Origin: Colimorpha sp002372855 | GTDB taxonomy: Bacteria; Bacteroidota; Bacteroidia; Bacteroidales; P3 | Assembly: GCA_946621635.1 (NCBI GenBank) | Contig: CAMOOR010000044.1 | Coordinates: 1-17,386 of the forward strand | Reading direction: 5' to 3' | Length of the DNA stretch: 17,386 nucleotides | Shown here: positions 1 to 6,201 of the stretch, one piece after another | Numbering within the stretch: position 1 is the stretch's first letter | Layout of the letters: the number at the start of each line of letters is the position of its first letter | Translations under genes and position numbers: made by a program | Notes under the pieces: model-generated | Told to the model about the DNA's origin: nothing | Seen by the model: only the letters and a program-made list of their open reading frames with translations | Database searches by the model: none

Positions 1-98
1 AGGGCAAGCTGTTTATATCGCACCGCTACAACCAAACACCCTTGCTGTATTCCTACCCTGGGGGATTCAATGGGAGCTGGTCGTATAAGACTTGCCCT
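1..98 (-). ncRNA. ffs: Small bacterial signal recognition particle RNA (4.5S-like)
   Basis: This RNA forms the particle that, with Ffh, targets nascent membrane and secreted proteins to FtsY and the Sec translocon. Read on the minus strand, the ends form a perfect 8-bp closing stem (AGGGCAAG at 98-91 with CTTGCCCT at 8-1). The apical part has the hallmark SRP helix 8: CCCAGG, then GTA-GGAA-TAC with a GGAA tetraloop, then AGCAAGGG, giving the asymmetric Ffh-binding loop. The length of about 98 nt fits the small bacterial class without an Alu domain. A strong promoter lies about 50 bases upstream, so a short 5' leader would have to be removed. The true 3' end could lie just left of the window. 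The identification is from motif and fold by eye. Confidence 0.88.
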
Positions 99-151
99 AA
101 CTCTCTGTTTCAAACGGATTTAATACTAAAATCCTTTGTTGTTTCGAAATG

Positions 152-183
152 CAAAGATACAAATACTTTTCGACATGGACAAA
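152..183 (-). promoter_or_regulatory. Bacteroidota-type promoter for the SRP RNA
   Basis: On the minus strand, TTTG at 183-180 and TATCTTTG at 159-152 are separated by 20 nt, matching the Bacteroidota sigma-ABfr consensus. The predicted start is near 145. The -33 element begins only ten bases after the priA stop codon, so the SRP RNA has its own promoter just downstream of priA. Confidence 0.8.
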
Positions 184-192
184 TTTTTTTTT

Positions 193-2679
193 TCACGCCG
201 GGTCCACGTCGTAGATGATGCCGACGCCGCTCCAGCCTTCCTGCTTGGTGAGGTCGTCGCCGATCTGGCGGATGACGCGTTTGGCATCGGCAATGGGTTC
301 CGTGCGTTCGAAACGGAGGGTTATCTGTTTGAGATACAAACCCCTGATGCGGCTCACCAGCGGGTATTCGGGGCCCATGACGCGGCCGGCAAAGGCGCCC
401 CTCAGCTGCATGGACATCCAGTCGGCGGCATTGTTGAGGAGGTCGGCGTCGCGGTGTTTCAACGTAATCTCGATCAGGCGGTAGAACGGCGGGTACCGGA
501 AGACGCGCCGCTCCTGTATCTGCTCCTCGTAGAGGCTACGGTAGTCGTTGTCCATCACGTTGGCAATCACCTGATGGTGCGGATTGTAGGTCTGTATGAT
601 GACCCTTCCGCTGGCACCGTGGCGGCCCGCACGGCCGCTCACCTGCGTCATTTGCTGGAACGCCCGCTCGAACGAGCGGAAGCTCGGATAGTTGATGATG
701 TTGTCAGCATTGACGATGCCCACCACGCTCACCCGCTCGAAGTCCAACCCTTTGGTAACCATCTGTGTGCCAACGAGGATGTCGATGCGGCGATGCTCGA
801 AGTCGGAGAGGATTTCCAGGTACTGGTTTTTCTGCAGCGTGCTGTCCAGGTCCATGCGCGCCACGTTGGCCTCGGGGAAGAGGATTTGAAGGTCCTCCTC
901 GATGCGCTCGGTTCCCACGCCGGTCATTTTCAGGTGCGTGGAGTGGCAGGCCGGGCACTCCTGCGGCACGGGGATGGAGTAGCCGCAATAGTGGCAGCGG
1001 AGCGAATTGGAGGCTTTGTGGTACACCAGCGACACGTCGCAATGCACGCAGTGAGGCACCTCGTGGCAGTCGTCGCATTCCAGCCGGAGCGAGAAACCGC
1101 GGCGGTTCTGGAACAGAATGACTTGCTGCCGTTTGTCCAGCGCCTCCTTGATGGCCTCGAGCAGACGGACCGAAAAATGCCCTTTGGCCATCTTCTGGCG
1201 GTGGGCCTCTTTCATGTCGACAACCTCAACCTTCGGTAGAGAATAACCACCGTAACGTTTTGTGATTGTTGCCAATCCGTATTTGCCATTTTCGGCATTC
1301 CAGTAGGTTTCCACGCTGGGCGTGGCGCTGCCGAGGATGGTGCGGGCGCCCCACAGGCGGGCCAGGTAGAGGGCAGCGTCGCGGGCATGGTAGCGCGGCG
1401 TGGGCTCGAACTGTTTGTAGCTGTTGTCGTGCTCCTCGTCGACGATAATGAGTTTCAGGTCGTTGAACGGCAGAAAGATGGCACTGCGGGCGCCGAGCAG
1501 CACCTGGTAGGAGCCGCTTAGGGTGCGTTGCCACACCTCGGTGCGCTCGCTCGCGCTGAAACGCGAATGGTACACGCCTACGCGGTTGCCGAAGTATCGG
1601 CGCAAGCGGTTGATAATCTGCGCCGTCAAGGCTATCTCCGGCAGCAGGAACAAAGCCTGGTGGCCTTCGCGGACCACCTGGTCTATCAGTTTGATATACA
1701 CCTCCGTCTTGCCACTGGAGGTCACGCCGTGGAGCAGGAAAGTGCGTGTAGGGGATTGGTTCGCAGTATGTTGTCCTTCGCTGGAAGCGTTCAGGGCTTC
1801 GAATGCCGCCTGCTGCTCGTCGTTCAGCTCGATGCTCCGCGGGTCGGACTTTTCGGCGTCGCTGTAGTCCTTCAGCCGGCTCTCGACATGCTCCTCGACT
1901 GTGAGCACGCCGTTTCTGACAAGTGTCTGCAGGGCAGACCCTTGCGGTAGTTCGCGTTTGGCCACGGCCTCGCGGCCGAAGTGCGACAGCTGCAGGAACT
2001 GCATCAGCAGCTCCACCTGCTTGACACGCTTCTTGCGCTCCAGCTCGTCGAAGAGGGCCTTCTGCGCCGCCTCGTCGGCGTATTCGGGTGCCAGGAGCAC
2101 ATAGGCCGACTTCCTGGGCGTGAACCGCTGGCGCAGCTCCTCGTCCATCACCACAATCTCGCGCTCGATCATGCCGCGGATGAGCGGCATAATCTTCTGT
2201 ACGCCAATGGCTCGGCTGATGTCCACCAGGCGCATCACGGGGTGCTCGGTGAGCAGCTGCACCACCATGAGCTCGTACTTGGTGAGGCTCGACAGCTCGC
2301 CGCTGAAGTCCGGATGGATGGCCACGGCGCTCTCGCTGGCCAGCTTCAGCCCCGCGGGCAGGGCCACGGCCATCACGTCGCCGGGGCTGCACATGTAGTA
2401 GCGCCCCATCCACTCCCAGAACTCCATCTGGCGCTCGGTGACGATGGGCTCGGTGTCGAGCACGGCCATGATATACTTCGACTTCCACTGCGGCGCCTCC
2501 TGGTGGATGCGGCGCACCACGGCGGAGTACATCCGGGCGTTTTTGGCCCCGAACTGCACCACCACCCGTGCGCCCACCTGCACCTGTCCGTTGTACTCCT
2601 GCGGCACCCTATATGTATAGGTGCCAGGCAGATGCAGCGGCAGCAGCACATCGACATAGTATACCTGCGTGTCTTCCAT
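193..2679 (-). CDS. priA: Primosomal protein N' (replication restart helicase PriA)
   Basis: PriA is a 3'-to-5' superfamily 2 DNA helicase that recognises stalled forks and D-loops and reloads the replisome. The 828-residue protein has an N-terminal DNA-binding region (about 1-110), Walker A GVTSSGKT at 318-325, DEEH at 414-417, and eight zinc-binding cysteines (535, 538, 544, 547, 562, 565, 575, 578) inserted in the helicase core. Helicase motifs V and VI are visible at GTQMVTKGLDF (637-647) and QVSGRAGRHG (679-688). I chose the ATG at 2679 because the protein from there (MEDTQVYYVDV) starts like other PriA proteins. The longer reading frame to 2796 would run through the promoter and the C-rich spacer. 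The gene looks intact and has its own promoter; the SRP RNA follows in the same direction. Confidence 0.96.
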   Translation of the reverse strand: MEDTQVYYVDVLLPLHLPGTYTYRVPQEYNGQVQVGARVVVQFGAKNARMYSAVVRRIHQEAPQWKSKYIMAVLDTEPIVTERQMEFWEWMGRYYMCSPGDVMAVALPAGLKLASESAVAIHPDFSGELSSLTKYELMVVQLLTEHPVMRLVDISRAIGVQKIMPLIRGMIEREIVVMDEELRQRFTPRKSAYVLLAPEYADEAAQKALFDELERKKRVKQVELLMQFLQLSHFGREAVAKRELPQGSALQTLVRNGVLTVEEHVESRLKDYSDAEKSDPRSIELNDEQQAAFEALNASSEGQHTANQSPTRTFLLHGVTSSGKTEVYIKLIDQVVREGHQALFLLPEIALTAQIINRLRRYFGNRVGVYHSRFSASERTEVWQRTLSGSYQVLLGARSAIFLPFNDLKLIIVDEEHDNSYKQFEPTPRYHARDAALYLARLWGARTILGSATPSVETYWNAENGKYGLATITKRYGGYSLPKVEVVDMKEAHRQKMAKGHFSVRLLEAIKEALDKRQQVILFQNRRGFSLRLECDDCHEVPHCVHCDVSLVYHKASNSLRCHYCGYSIPVPQECPACHSTHLKMTGVGTERIEEDLQILFPEANVARMDLDSTLQKNQYLEILSDFEHRRIDILVGTQMVTKGLDFERVSVVGIVNADNIINYPSFRSFERAFQQMTQVSGRAGRHGASGRVIIQTYNPHHQVIANVMDNDYRSLYEEQIQERRVFRYPPFYRLIEITLKHRDADLLNNAADWMSMQLRGAFAGRVMGPEYPLVSRIRGLYLKQITLRFERTEPIADAKRVIRQIGDDLTKQEGWSGVGIIYDVDPA

Positions 2680-2688
2680 TTCAGCCTG

Positions 2689-2696
2689 CAAAGATA
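2689..2696 (-). promoter_or_regulatory. -7 promoter element for priA
   Basis: TATCTTTG reads on the minus strand 10 bases before the priA start, followed by the typical GCA. No TTTG is seen at the expected -33 distance, so only the -7 half is well supported. The very short leader fits leader-poor Bacteroidota mRNAs and supports the start at 2679. Confidence 0.6.
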
Positions 2697-2730
2697 CGAA
2701 TAAAAATGAAAACTGCAGGACGATTTTTTT

Positions 2731-2785
2731 CCATCCCCTCCGACCTCCAGCTTCCTGCCACCAACCTCCCACCTCATACCTACCC
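2731..2785. repeat. C-rich, G-poor spacer tract
   Basis: The plus strand is dominated by CC and CCC runs with almost no G, so the minus strand has many GG runs. It directly precedes the 31-bp repeat core at 2789. A similar but longer C-rich tract precedes the second copy of that core at the right end of the window, suggesting both parts belong to one composite element. No gene is seen in it. Confidence 0.5.
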
Positions 2786-2788
2786 GAT

Positions 2789-2819
2789 AGGTACATAATT
2801 CGGCATTTCTTATATTGTT
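2789..2819 (+). repeat. Interspersed repeat core, copy 1
   Basis: This 31-bp stretch begins AGGTACATAATTCGGC and ends TATTGTT. It recurs at 17356-17386 in the same orientation with one difference (T at 2816, C at 17383). The match is broken at the right only by the window edge. Such a long near-identical match in intergenic DNA 14.6 kb apart is not expected by chance. It leads directly into the 11-bp array. Confidence 0.85.
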
Positions 2820-2917
2820 CTTATATCGTTCTCATATCGTTCTCATATACTTCTCATATACTTCTTATATTTAGTATATAAGAACTATATGAGAAGTATA
2901 TAGGAACGATATAAGAA
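2807..2917. repeat. 11-bp tandem array that turns into an inverted array (long hairpin)
   Basis: Six head-to-tail 11-bp units of the form TTCT(T/C)ATAT(C/A)(G/C) run from 2807 to 2872. After one base, four units in reverse complement run from 2874 to 2917. Units 3-6 face the four inverted units, giving arms 2829-2870 and 2876-2917 (42 nt each) around a 5-nt loop. By my count 38 of 42 positions are Watson-Crick pairs and one more is G-T. The sequence is strongly AT-rich inside a GC-rich chromosome and lies between priA and the alaS terminator. It is not a CRISPR, since there are no spacers, and it has no T-run placing it as a normal terminator. Confidence 0.85.
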
Positions 2918-2956
2918 GGGACGTCTGATGTGGCTATCGGACAGGGTTTTGGGTAT

Positions 2957-2992
2957 AAAAAAAGGACGCAGGCTTGCGGCCTGCGTCCTTTT
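2957..2992 (-). terminator. Rho-independent terminator of the groES-like/alaS operon
   Basis: A perfect 10-bp GC-rich stem (GGACGCAGGC at 2964-2973 with GCCTGCGTCC at 2979-2988, loop TTGCG) is followed on the minus strand by seven T residues (A-run 2957-2963). It starts about 37 bases after the alaS stop. The four T on the plus-strand side give only a weak terminator in the other direction. Confidence 0.9.
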
Positions 2993-3028
2993 CGTGTTGC
3001 AGGCGGTGGGCCTGCGGATGGGTATGCG

Positions 3029-5623
3029 TCAGTTGATCAGCTCGTTGGCGAGGGCGAGGGCACGGTCGAGGCCGTCGGGGTTCTTGCCGCCGGCGGTGGC
3101 GAAGTGGGGCTGTCCGCCGCCGCCACCCTGGATTTCCTTGCCGAGGGTGCGGACCATCTGGCCGGCGTTGAGGCCGGCGTCGACGCGGGCCTGGCCCAGG
3201 ACGATGAGCAGGGCGGGCTTGCCGGCGGTGACGCTGCCGAGGACCACGGCCATCTGCGGACGCTCGTTGCGCAGGGCCATGACGGCGTCCTTCAGGGCGT
3301 TGACGTCGGTGTCCATGCGCTGGACGAGCACGGGGTTGGCGTCGAGTTTGGCAGCGAGGTCACGGGCCACGCCTGCGGCTTTCTCTTTCTTGAGGGCCTC
3401 GACTTCGGCCTTGAGGGCGGCGTTGTCGTCCTGCAGTTTGGCGATGGAGGCGGCGAGGTCCTTGGTGCCCTTGAAGAGGTCGGCCAGCGAGGCCAGCTGC
3501 TCCTGCTGGGCGTCGGCGTACTGCTCGGCGGCGCGGGCGGTGACGGCCTCGATGCGGCGCATGCCGGCGGCGATGGCGCCCTCGCTGACGATGCGGAAGG
3601 AGCCGATCATGCCGGTGTTCTGCACGTGGGTGCCGCCGCAGAATTCGATGCTGGGACCGTATTTGACCACGCGCACGCGGTCGCCGTATTTCTCGCCGAA
3701 GAGGGCCATGGCGCCGAGTTTCTGGGCTTCGGCGATGGGCATCTGGCGGTGCTCCTCGAGGGGCAGGCACTGGCGGATCATGTCGTTGACGCGGCGTTCC
3801 ACGTCGCGGATTTCCTCGTGGCTGAGTTTGGCGAAGTGGCTGAAGTCGAAGCGCAGGCGGTCGGGGTCGACGCTGGAGCCTTTCTGCTCCACGTGCTCGC
3901 CGAGGACCTGGCGCAGGGCGTGGTGCATGAGGTGGGTGGCGGAGTGGTTGCAGGCCGTGGCCTGGCGCTTGTAGGTGTCGACCGAGGCATGGAAGGTGGC
4001 CGTAAGGTCTTCGGGCAATTGCTCCACAATGTGCACCGTCAACCCGTTCTCCTTCTTGGTATTGACAATTTTCAATTTTGAATTTCCAATTCTCAATTCT
4101 CCCGTGTCGCCAGCCTGGCCGCCGCTTTCGCCGTAGAAGGGGGTGCGGTCGAACACCAGCTGGTAGAACTCCTTGTCCTTGGCCTTGACGTGGCGGTAGC
4201 GGACGATGTGGACGTCGGCCTCCAGCTCGTCGTAGCCGATGAACTCCTGTTCCACGCCGGGCATGAGCTCCTGCCAGTCGTCGTTTTCGACCTTGGCGGC
4301 GCCGCGGCTGCGTTCTTTCTGTGCCGCCAGGCCGCGCTGGAAGCCGTCCATGTCGACGGTCATGCCTTTTTCGGTGGCCAGCAGCTGTGTGAGGTCGACG
4401 GGGAAGCCGTAGGTGTCGAAGAGCTCGAAGGCGAAGTCGCCGTCGACCACCTTGGTGGTGCATTTGGAGGCGTATTCTTCGAAGCGTTTGATGCCGCCGG
4501 CGAGGGTGCGCAGGAAGGCCTGCTCCTCCTCGAGGATGATGCGCTGGATGAGTTCCTGCTGCTTCTGCAGCTCGGGGAACTGGTGTCCCATCTGGCCCAC
4601 GAGGGTGGGGACGAGGGTGTTGAGGAAGGGCTCGGTGAAGCCGAGGAAGGTGTAGCCGTAGCGCACGGCGCGGCGCAGGATGCGGCGGATGACGTAGCCG
4701 GCCTTGACGTTGGAGGGCAGCTGGCCGTCGGCGATGCTGAAACTGACGGCGCGCAGGTGGTCGGCGCAGACGCGCATGGCGATGTCGGCCTCCTCGTTCT
4801 GTCCGTAGACCTTGCAGCACTTGTGGGCGATTTCCTGGATGAGGGGTTGGAAGACGTCGGTGTCGTAGTTGGAGCGTTTGCCCTGCATCACCATGCAGAG
4901 GCGCTCGAAGCCCATGCCGGTGTCGATGTGCTTGGCGGCCAGGGGCTCCAGGCTGCCGTCGGCCTTGCGGTTGTACTGCATGAAGACGAGGTTCCACACC
5001 TCGATGACCTGGGGGTTGTCCTTGTTGACGAGGTCGTGGCCGGGGATTTTGGCTTTCTCCTCGTCGGGACGGATGTCGACGTGGATTTCGGAGCAGGGGC
5101 CGCAGGGGCCCTGGTCGCCCATCTCCCAGAAGTTGTCCTTCTTCGAGCCGCGCAGAATGCGGTCCTCGCTGATGTGCTCCTTCCAGTAGCCGTAGGCCTC
5201 GGTGTCCATGTCGAGGTGCTCCTTCTCGTCGCCGCCGAAGACGGTGACGTAGAGCCAGCTCTTGTCAATCTTCATCACCTCGGTGAGGAACTCCCAGGCG
5301 TAGGCGATGGCCTCTTTCTTGAAGTAGTCGCCGAAGCTCCAGTTGCCCAGCATCTCGAACATGGTGTGGTGGTAGGTGTCGTGTCCCACCTCCTCCAGGT
5401 CGTTGTGCTTGCCGCTGACGCGGAGGCACTTCTGGCTGTCGGTGGCGCGGGGCCATTGGCGTTGCTGGTTGCCGAGGAAGATGTCCTTGAACTGGTTCAT
5501 GCCGGCGTTGGTGAACATCAGCGTCGGGTCGTTCTTGATGACCATCGGTGCGCTCGGCACCACATGGTGTTGCTTGCTCTCGAAGAAATCGAGGAAGGCT
5601 TTGCGTATTTCGTTGCTTGTCAT
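3029..5623 (-). CDS. alaS: Alanine--tRNA ligase
   Basis: AlaRS charges tRNA-Ala and hydrolyses mischarged Ser/Gly-tRNA-Ala. The 864-residue protein is close to the E. coli length (876). It starts MTSNEIRKAFLDFF, which aligns with the family N-terminus, so I use the ATG at 5623; an ATG two codons upstream (5629) is a possible alternative. The class II catalytic domain covers about 1-240 (FTNAGMNQFKD at 37-47). The editing domain carries the zinc-binding HxxxH (560, 564) and CxxxH (662, 666) motifs. The C-Ala domain (about 720-864) ends with a GGGGGQPHFATAGG glycine run. It lies 14 bases after the GroES-like gene, so the two are one operon ending at the hairpin 2957-2992. An AT-rich repeat-like patch encodes residues 508-521. 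Confidence 0.97.
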   Translation of the reverse strand: MTSNEIRKAFLDFFESKQHHVVPSAPMVIKNDPTLMFTNAGMNQFKDIFLGNQQRQWPRATDSQKCLRVSGKHNDLEEVGHDTYHHTMFEMLGNWSFGDYFKKEAIAYAWEFLTEVMKIDKSWLYVTVFGGDEKEHLDMDTEAYGYWKEHISEDRILRGSKKDNFWEMGDQGPCGPCSEIHVDIRPDEEKAKIPGHDLVNKDNPQVIEVWNLVFMQYNRKADGSLEPLAAKHIDTGMGFERLCMVMQGKRSNYDTDVFQPLIQEIAHKCCKVYGQNEEADIAMRVCADHLRAVSFSIADGQLPSNVKAGYVIRRILRRAVRYGYTFLGFTEPFLNTLVPTLVGQMGHQFPELQKQQELIQRIILEEEQAFLRTLAGGIKRFEEYASKCTTKVVDGDFAFELFDTYGFPVDLTQLLATEKGMTVDMDGFQRGLAAQKERSRGAAKVENDDWQELMPGVEQEFIGYDELEADVHIVRYRHVKAKDKEFYQLVFDRTPFYGESGGQAGDTGELRIGNSKLKIVNTKKENGLTVHIVEQLPEDLTATFHASVDTYKRQATACNHSATHLMHHALRQVLGEHVEQKGSSVDPDRLRFDFSHFAKLSHEEIRDVERRVNDMIRQCLPLEEHRQMPIAEAQKLGAMALFGEKYGDRVRVVKYGPSIEFCGGTHVQNTGMIGSFRIVSEGAIAAGMRRIEAVTARAAEQYADAQQEQLASLADLFKGTKDLAASIAKLQDDNAALKAEVEALKKEKAAGVARDLAAKLDANPVLVQRMDTDVNALKDAVMALRNERPQMAVVLGSVTAGKPALLIVLGQARVDAGLNAGQMVRTLGKEIQGGGGGQPHFATAGGKNPDGLDRALALANELIN
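4061..4100. repeat. AT-rich CAATT-type microrepeat inside alaS
   Basis: This 40-base patch has only 9 G or C, while the surrounding gene is GC-rich. It is built of short iterations such as CAATTTT, GAATTTC and CAATTCT. It stays in frame and encodes the stretch RIGNSKLKIVN (about 511-521) of AlaRS, between the conserved GGQAGDTG and TKKENGL segments. Similar CAATT-type iterations occur between genes in other bacteria, as I recall; here the patch lies within a gene. Confidence 0.55.
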
Positions 5624-5637
5624 AATCATTATCTGTT

Positions 5638-5997
5638 TTAAAACTCGTCCCGTTCCACCATCAGGATGGCCTGTTGGGGCACGATGAAATATTTCTTGCC
5701 GTCGTATTTTATTTCCACGGCGTTCTTCAGCAGGAAGATGGCCATATCGCCGGGCTTCACCTGCAGGGGCAGGTAGCGGGGCTCGCTGTCGGCGGGGTTC
5801 CAGGCCTCGCCGTCGTCGGAGGAGGGTAGGGGATAGCCGGGGCCGCACTTGAGGATATAGCCCGTCTGCACATCCTCCTTCTCTTGGTATCCGGCGGGCA
5901 GCAGGAGCCCCCCTTTGGTCTTCTTGGTGGCCACAGAAGGCTCGATCAGCACCCTGTCGCCGATCACTATCAGTTTGTCTATGTTTGTATTAGCCAT
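5638..5997 (-). CDS. GroES-like co-chaperonin family protein
   Basis: The 119-residue protein has the GroES fold signature: VIGDRVLIEP at 11-20, a mobile-loop-like TKKTKGGLLLPAGYQ (24-38) in which GGLLL stands where the GroEL-binding GGIVL tripeptide lies in classical GroES, and a C-terminal KPGDMAIF...VPQQAILMVE. Compared with classical GroES (about 95 residues), it has an extra acidic stretch around 55-79 (YPLPSSDDGEAWNPAD...). No groEL gene is in the window, so it is more likely a paralogue than the main co-chaperonin. It is the first gene of the operon with alaS and has its own promoter. Whether it still binds GroEL is unknown. Confidence 0.82.
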   Translation of the reverse strand: MANTNIDKLIVIGDRVLIEPSVATKKTKGGLLLPAGYQEKEDVQTGYILKCGPGYPLPSSDDGEAWNPADSEPRYLPLQVKPGDMAIFLLKNAVEIKYDGKKYFIVPQQAILMVERDEF

Positions 5998-6020
5998 ATA
6001 AGAATCAAAAATTCAATCTG

Positions 6021-6028
6021 CAAAGATA
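6021..6028 (-). promoter_or_regulatory. -7 promoter element for the groES-like/alaS operon
   Basis: TATCTTTG followed by CAG reads on the minus strand 23 bases before the groES-like start. The expected -33 position falls in TTTTCG (about 6054-6049), a near match to TTTG. That half-site lies in the inverted repeat 6035-6054. Confidence 0.7.
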
Positions 6029-6034
6029 CGAATT

Positions 6035-6054
6035 TTTTCGCGTATGCGCGAAAA
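6035..6054. promoter_or_regulatory. Perfect inverted repeat overlapping the -33 region (possible operator)
   Basis: TTTTCGCG (6035-6042) and CGCGAAAA (6047-6054) are perfect reverse complements around TATG. The repeat covers the spacer and -33 zone of the minus-strand promoter, which is where a repressor or activator dimer could act. It has no GC stem plus T-run arrangement clear enough to call a terminator. Function is inferred from position only. Confidence 0.4.
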
Positions 6055-6060
6055 TAAATA

Positions 6061-6097
6061 AAGCATTACCGAATAGCCGGAGCCTAAGGTAATGCTT
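6061..6097. repeat. 10-bp perfect inverted repeat with 17-nt loop
   Basis: AAGCATTACC (6061-6070) and GGTAATGCTT (6088-6097) pair perfectly. On the minus strand the hairpin is followed by a T-rich stretch (TTTATTTATTTT), which would suit a terminator, but no minus-strand gene lies upstream of it. It sits between the divergent groES-like gene and the secreted-protein gene, so it could mark a small RNA or a regulatory site. Confidence 0.4.
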
Positions 6098-6201
6098 GTT
6101 GTGAATTCCCCGCTTCGCGAAATCCAGGGGAAACATGGAAATCTGAAATAAATTTTACCTTCGATGACAATAAAAAAACGACCGTTGCGTTAAGATATGG
6201 T

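Noticed and set aside
136..1239. Long open frame on the plus strand opposite priA
   Set aside because: It lies wholly antisense to a gene with all PriA motifs and its protein has no recognisable domain. High GC at codon third positions keeps the antisense frame open.
2680..2796. N-terminal extension of PriA to an ATG at 2796
   Set aside because: It would translate the promoter and the C-rich tract. The family N-terminus begins at 2679.
2807..2917. CRISPR array
   Set aside because: The 11-bp units abut directly with no spacers, half are inverted, and no cas gene is nearby.
2784..2940. Insertion-sequence-like element with 7-bp terminal inverted repeats (CCGATAG / CTATCGG)
   Set aside because: The second copy of the core lacks CCGATAG at the matching place, there is no transposase, and a 7-bp match over this distance can be chance.
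2930..5641. Long plus-strand open frames opposite alaS, up to 483 codons
   Set aside because: The proteins are runs of Val, Gly, Ala, Glu and Leu typical of antisense reading of a GC-biased gene, while the minus strand encodes a complete AlaRS.
5624..5848. N-terminal extension of AlaRS to an ATG at 5848
   Set aside because: It overlaps the GroES-like gene in another frame and encodes Arg/Pro-rich sequence unlike AlaRS.
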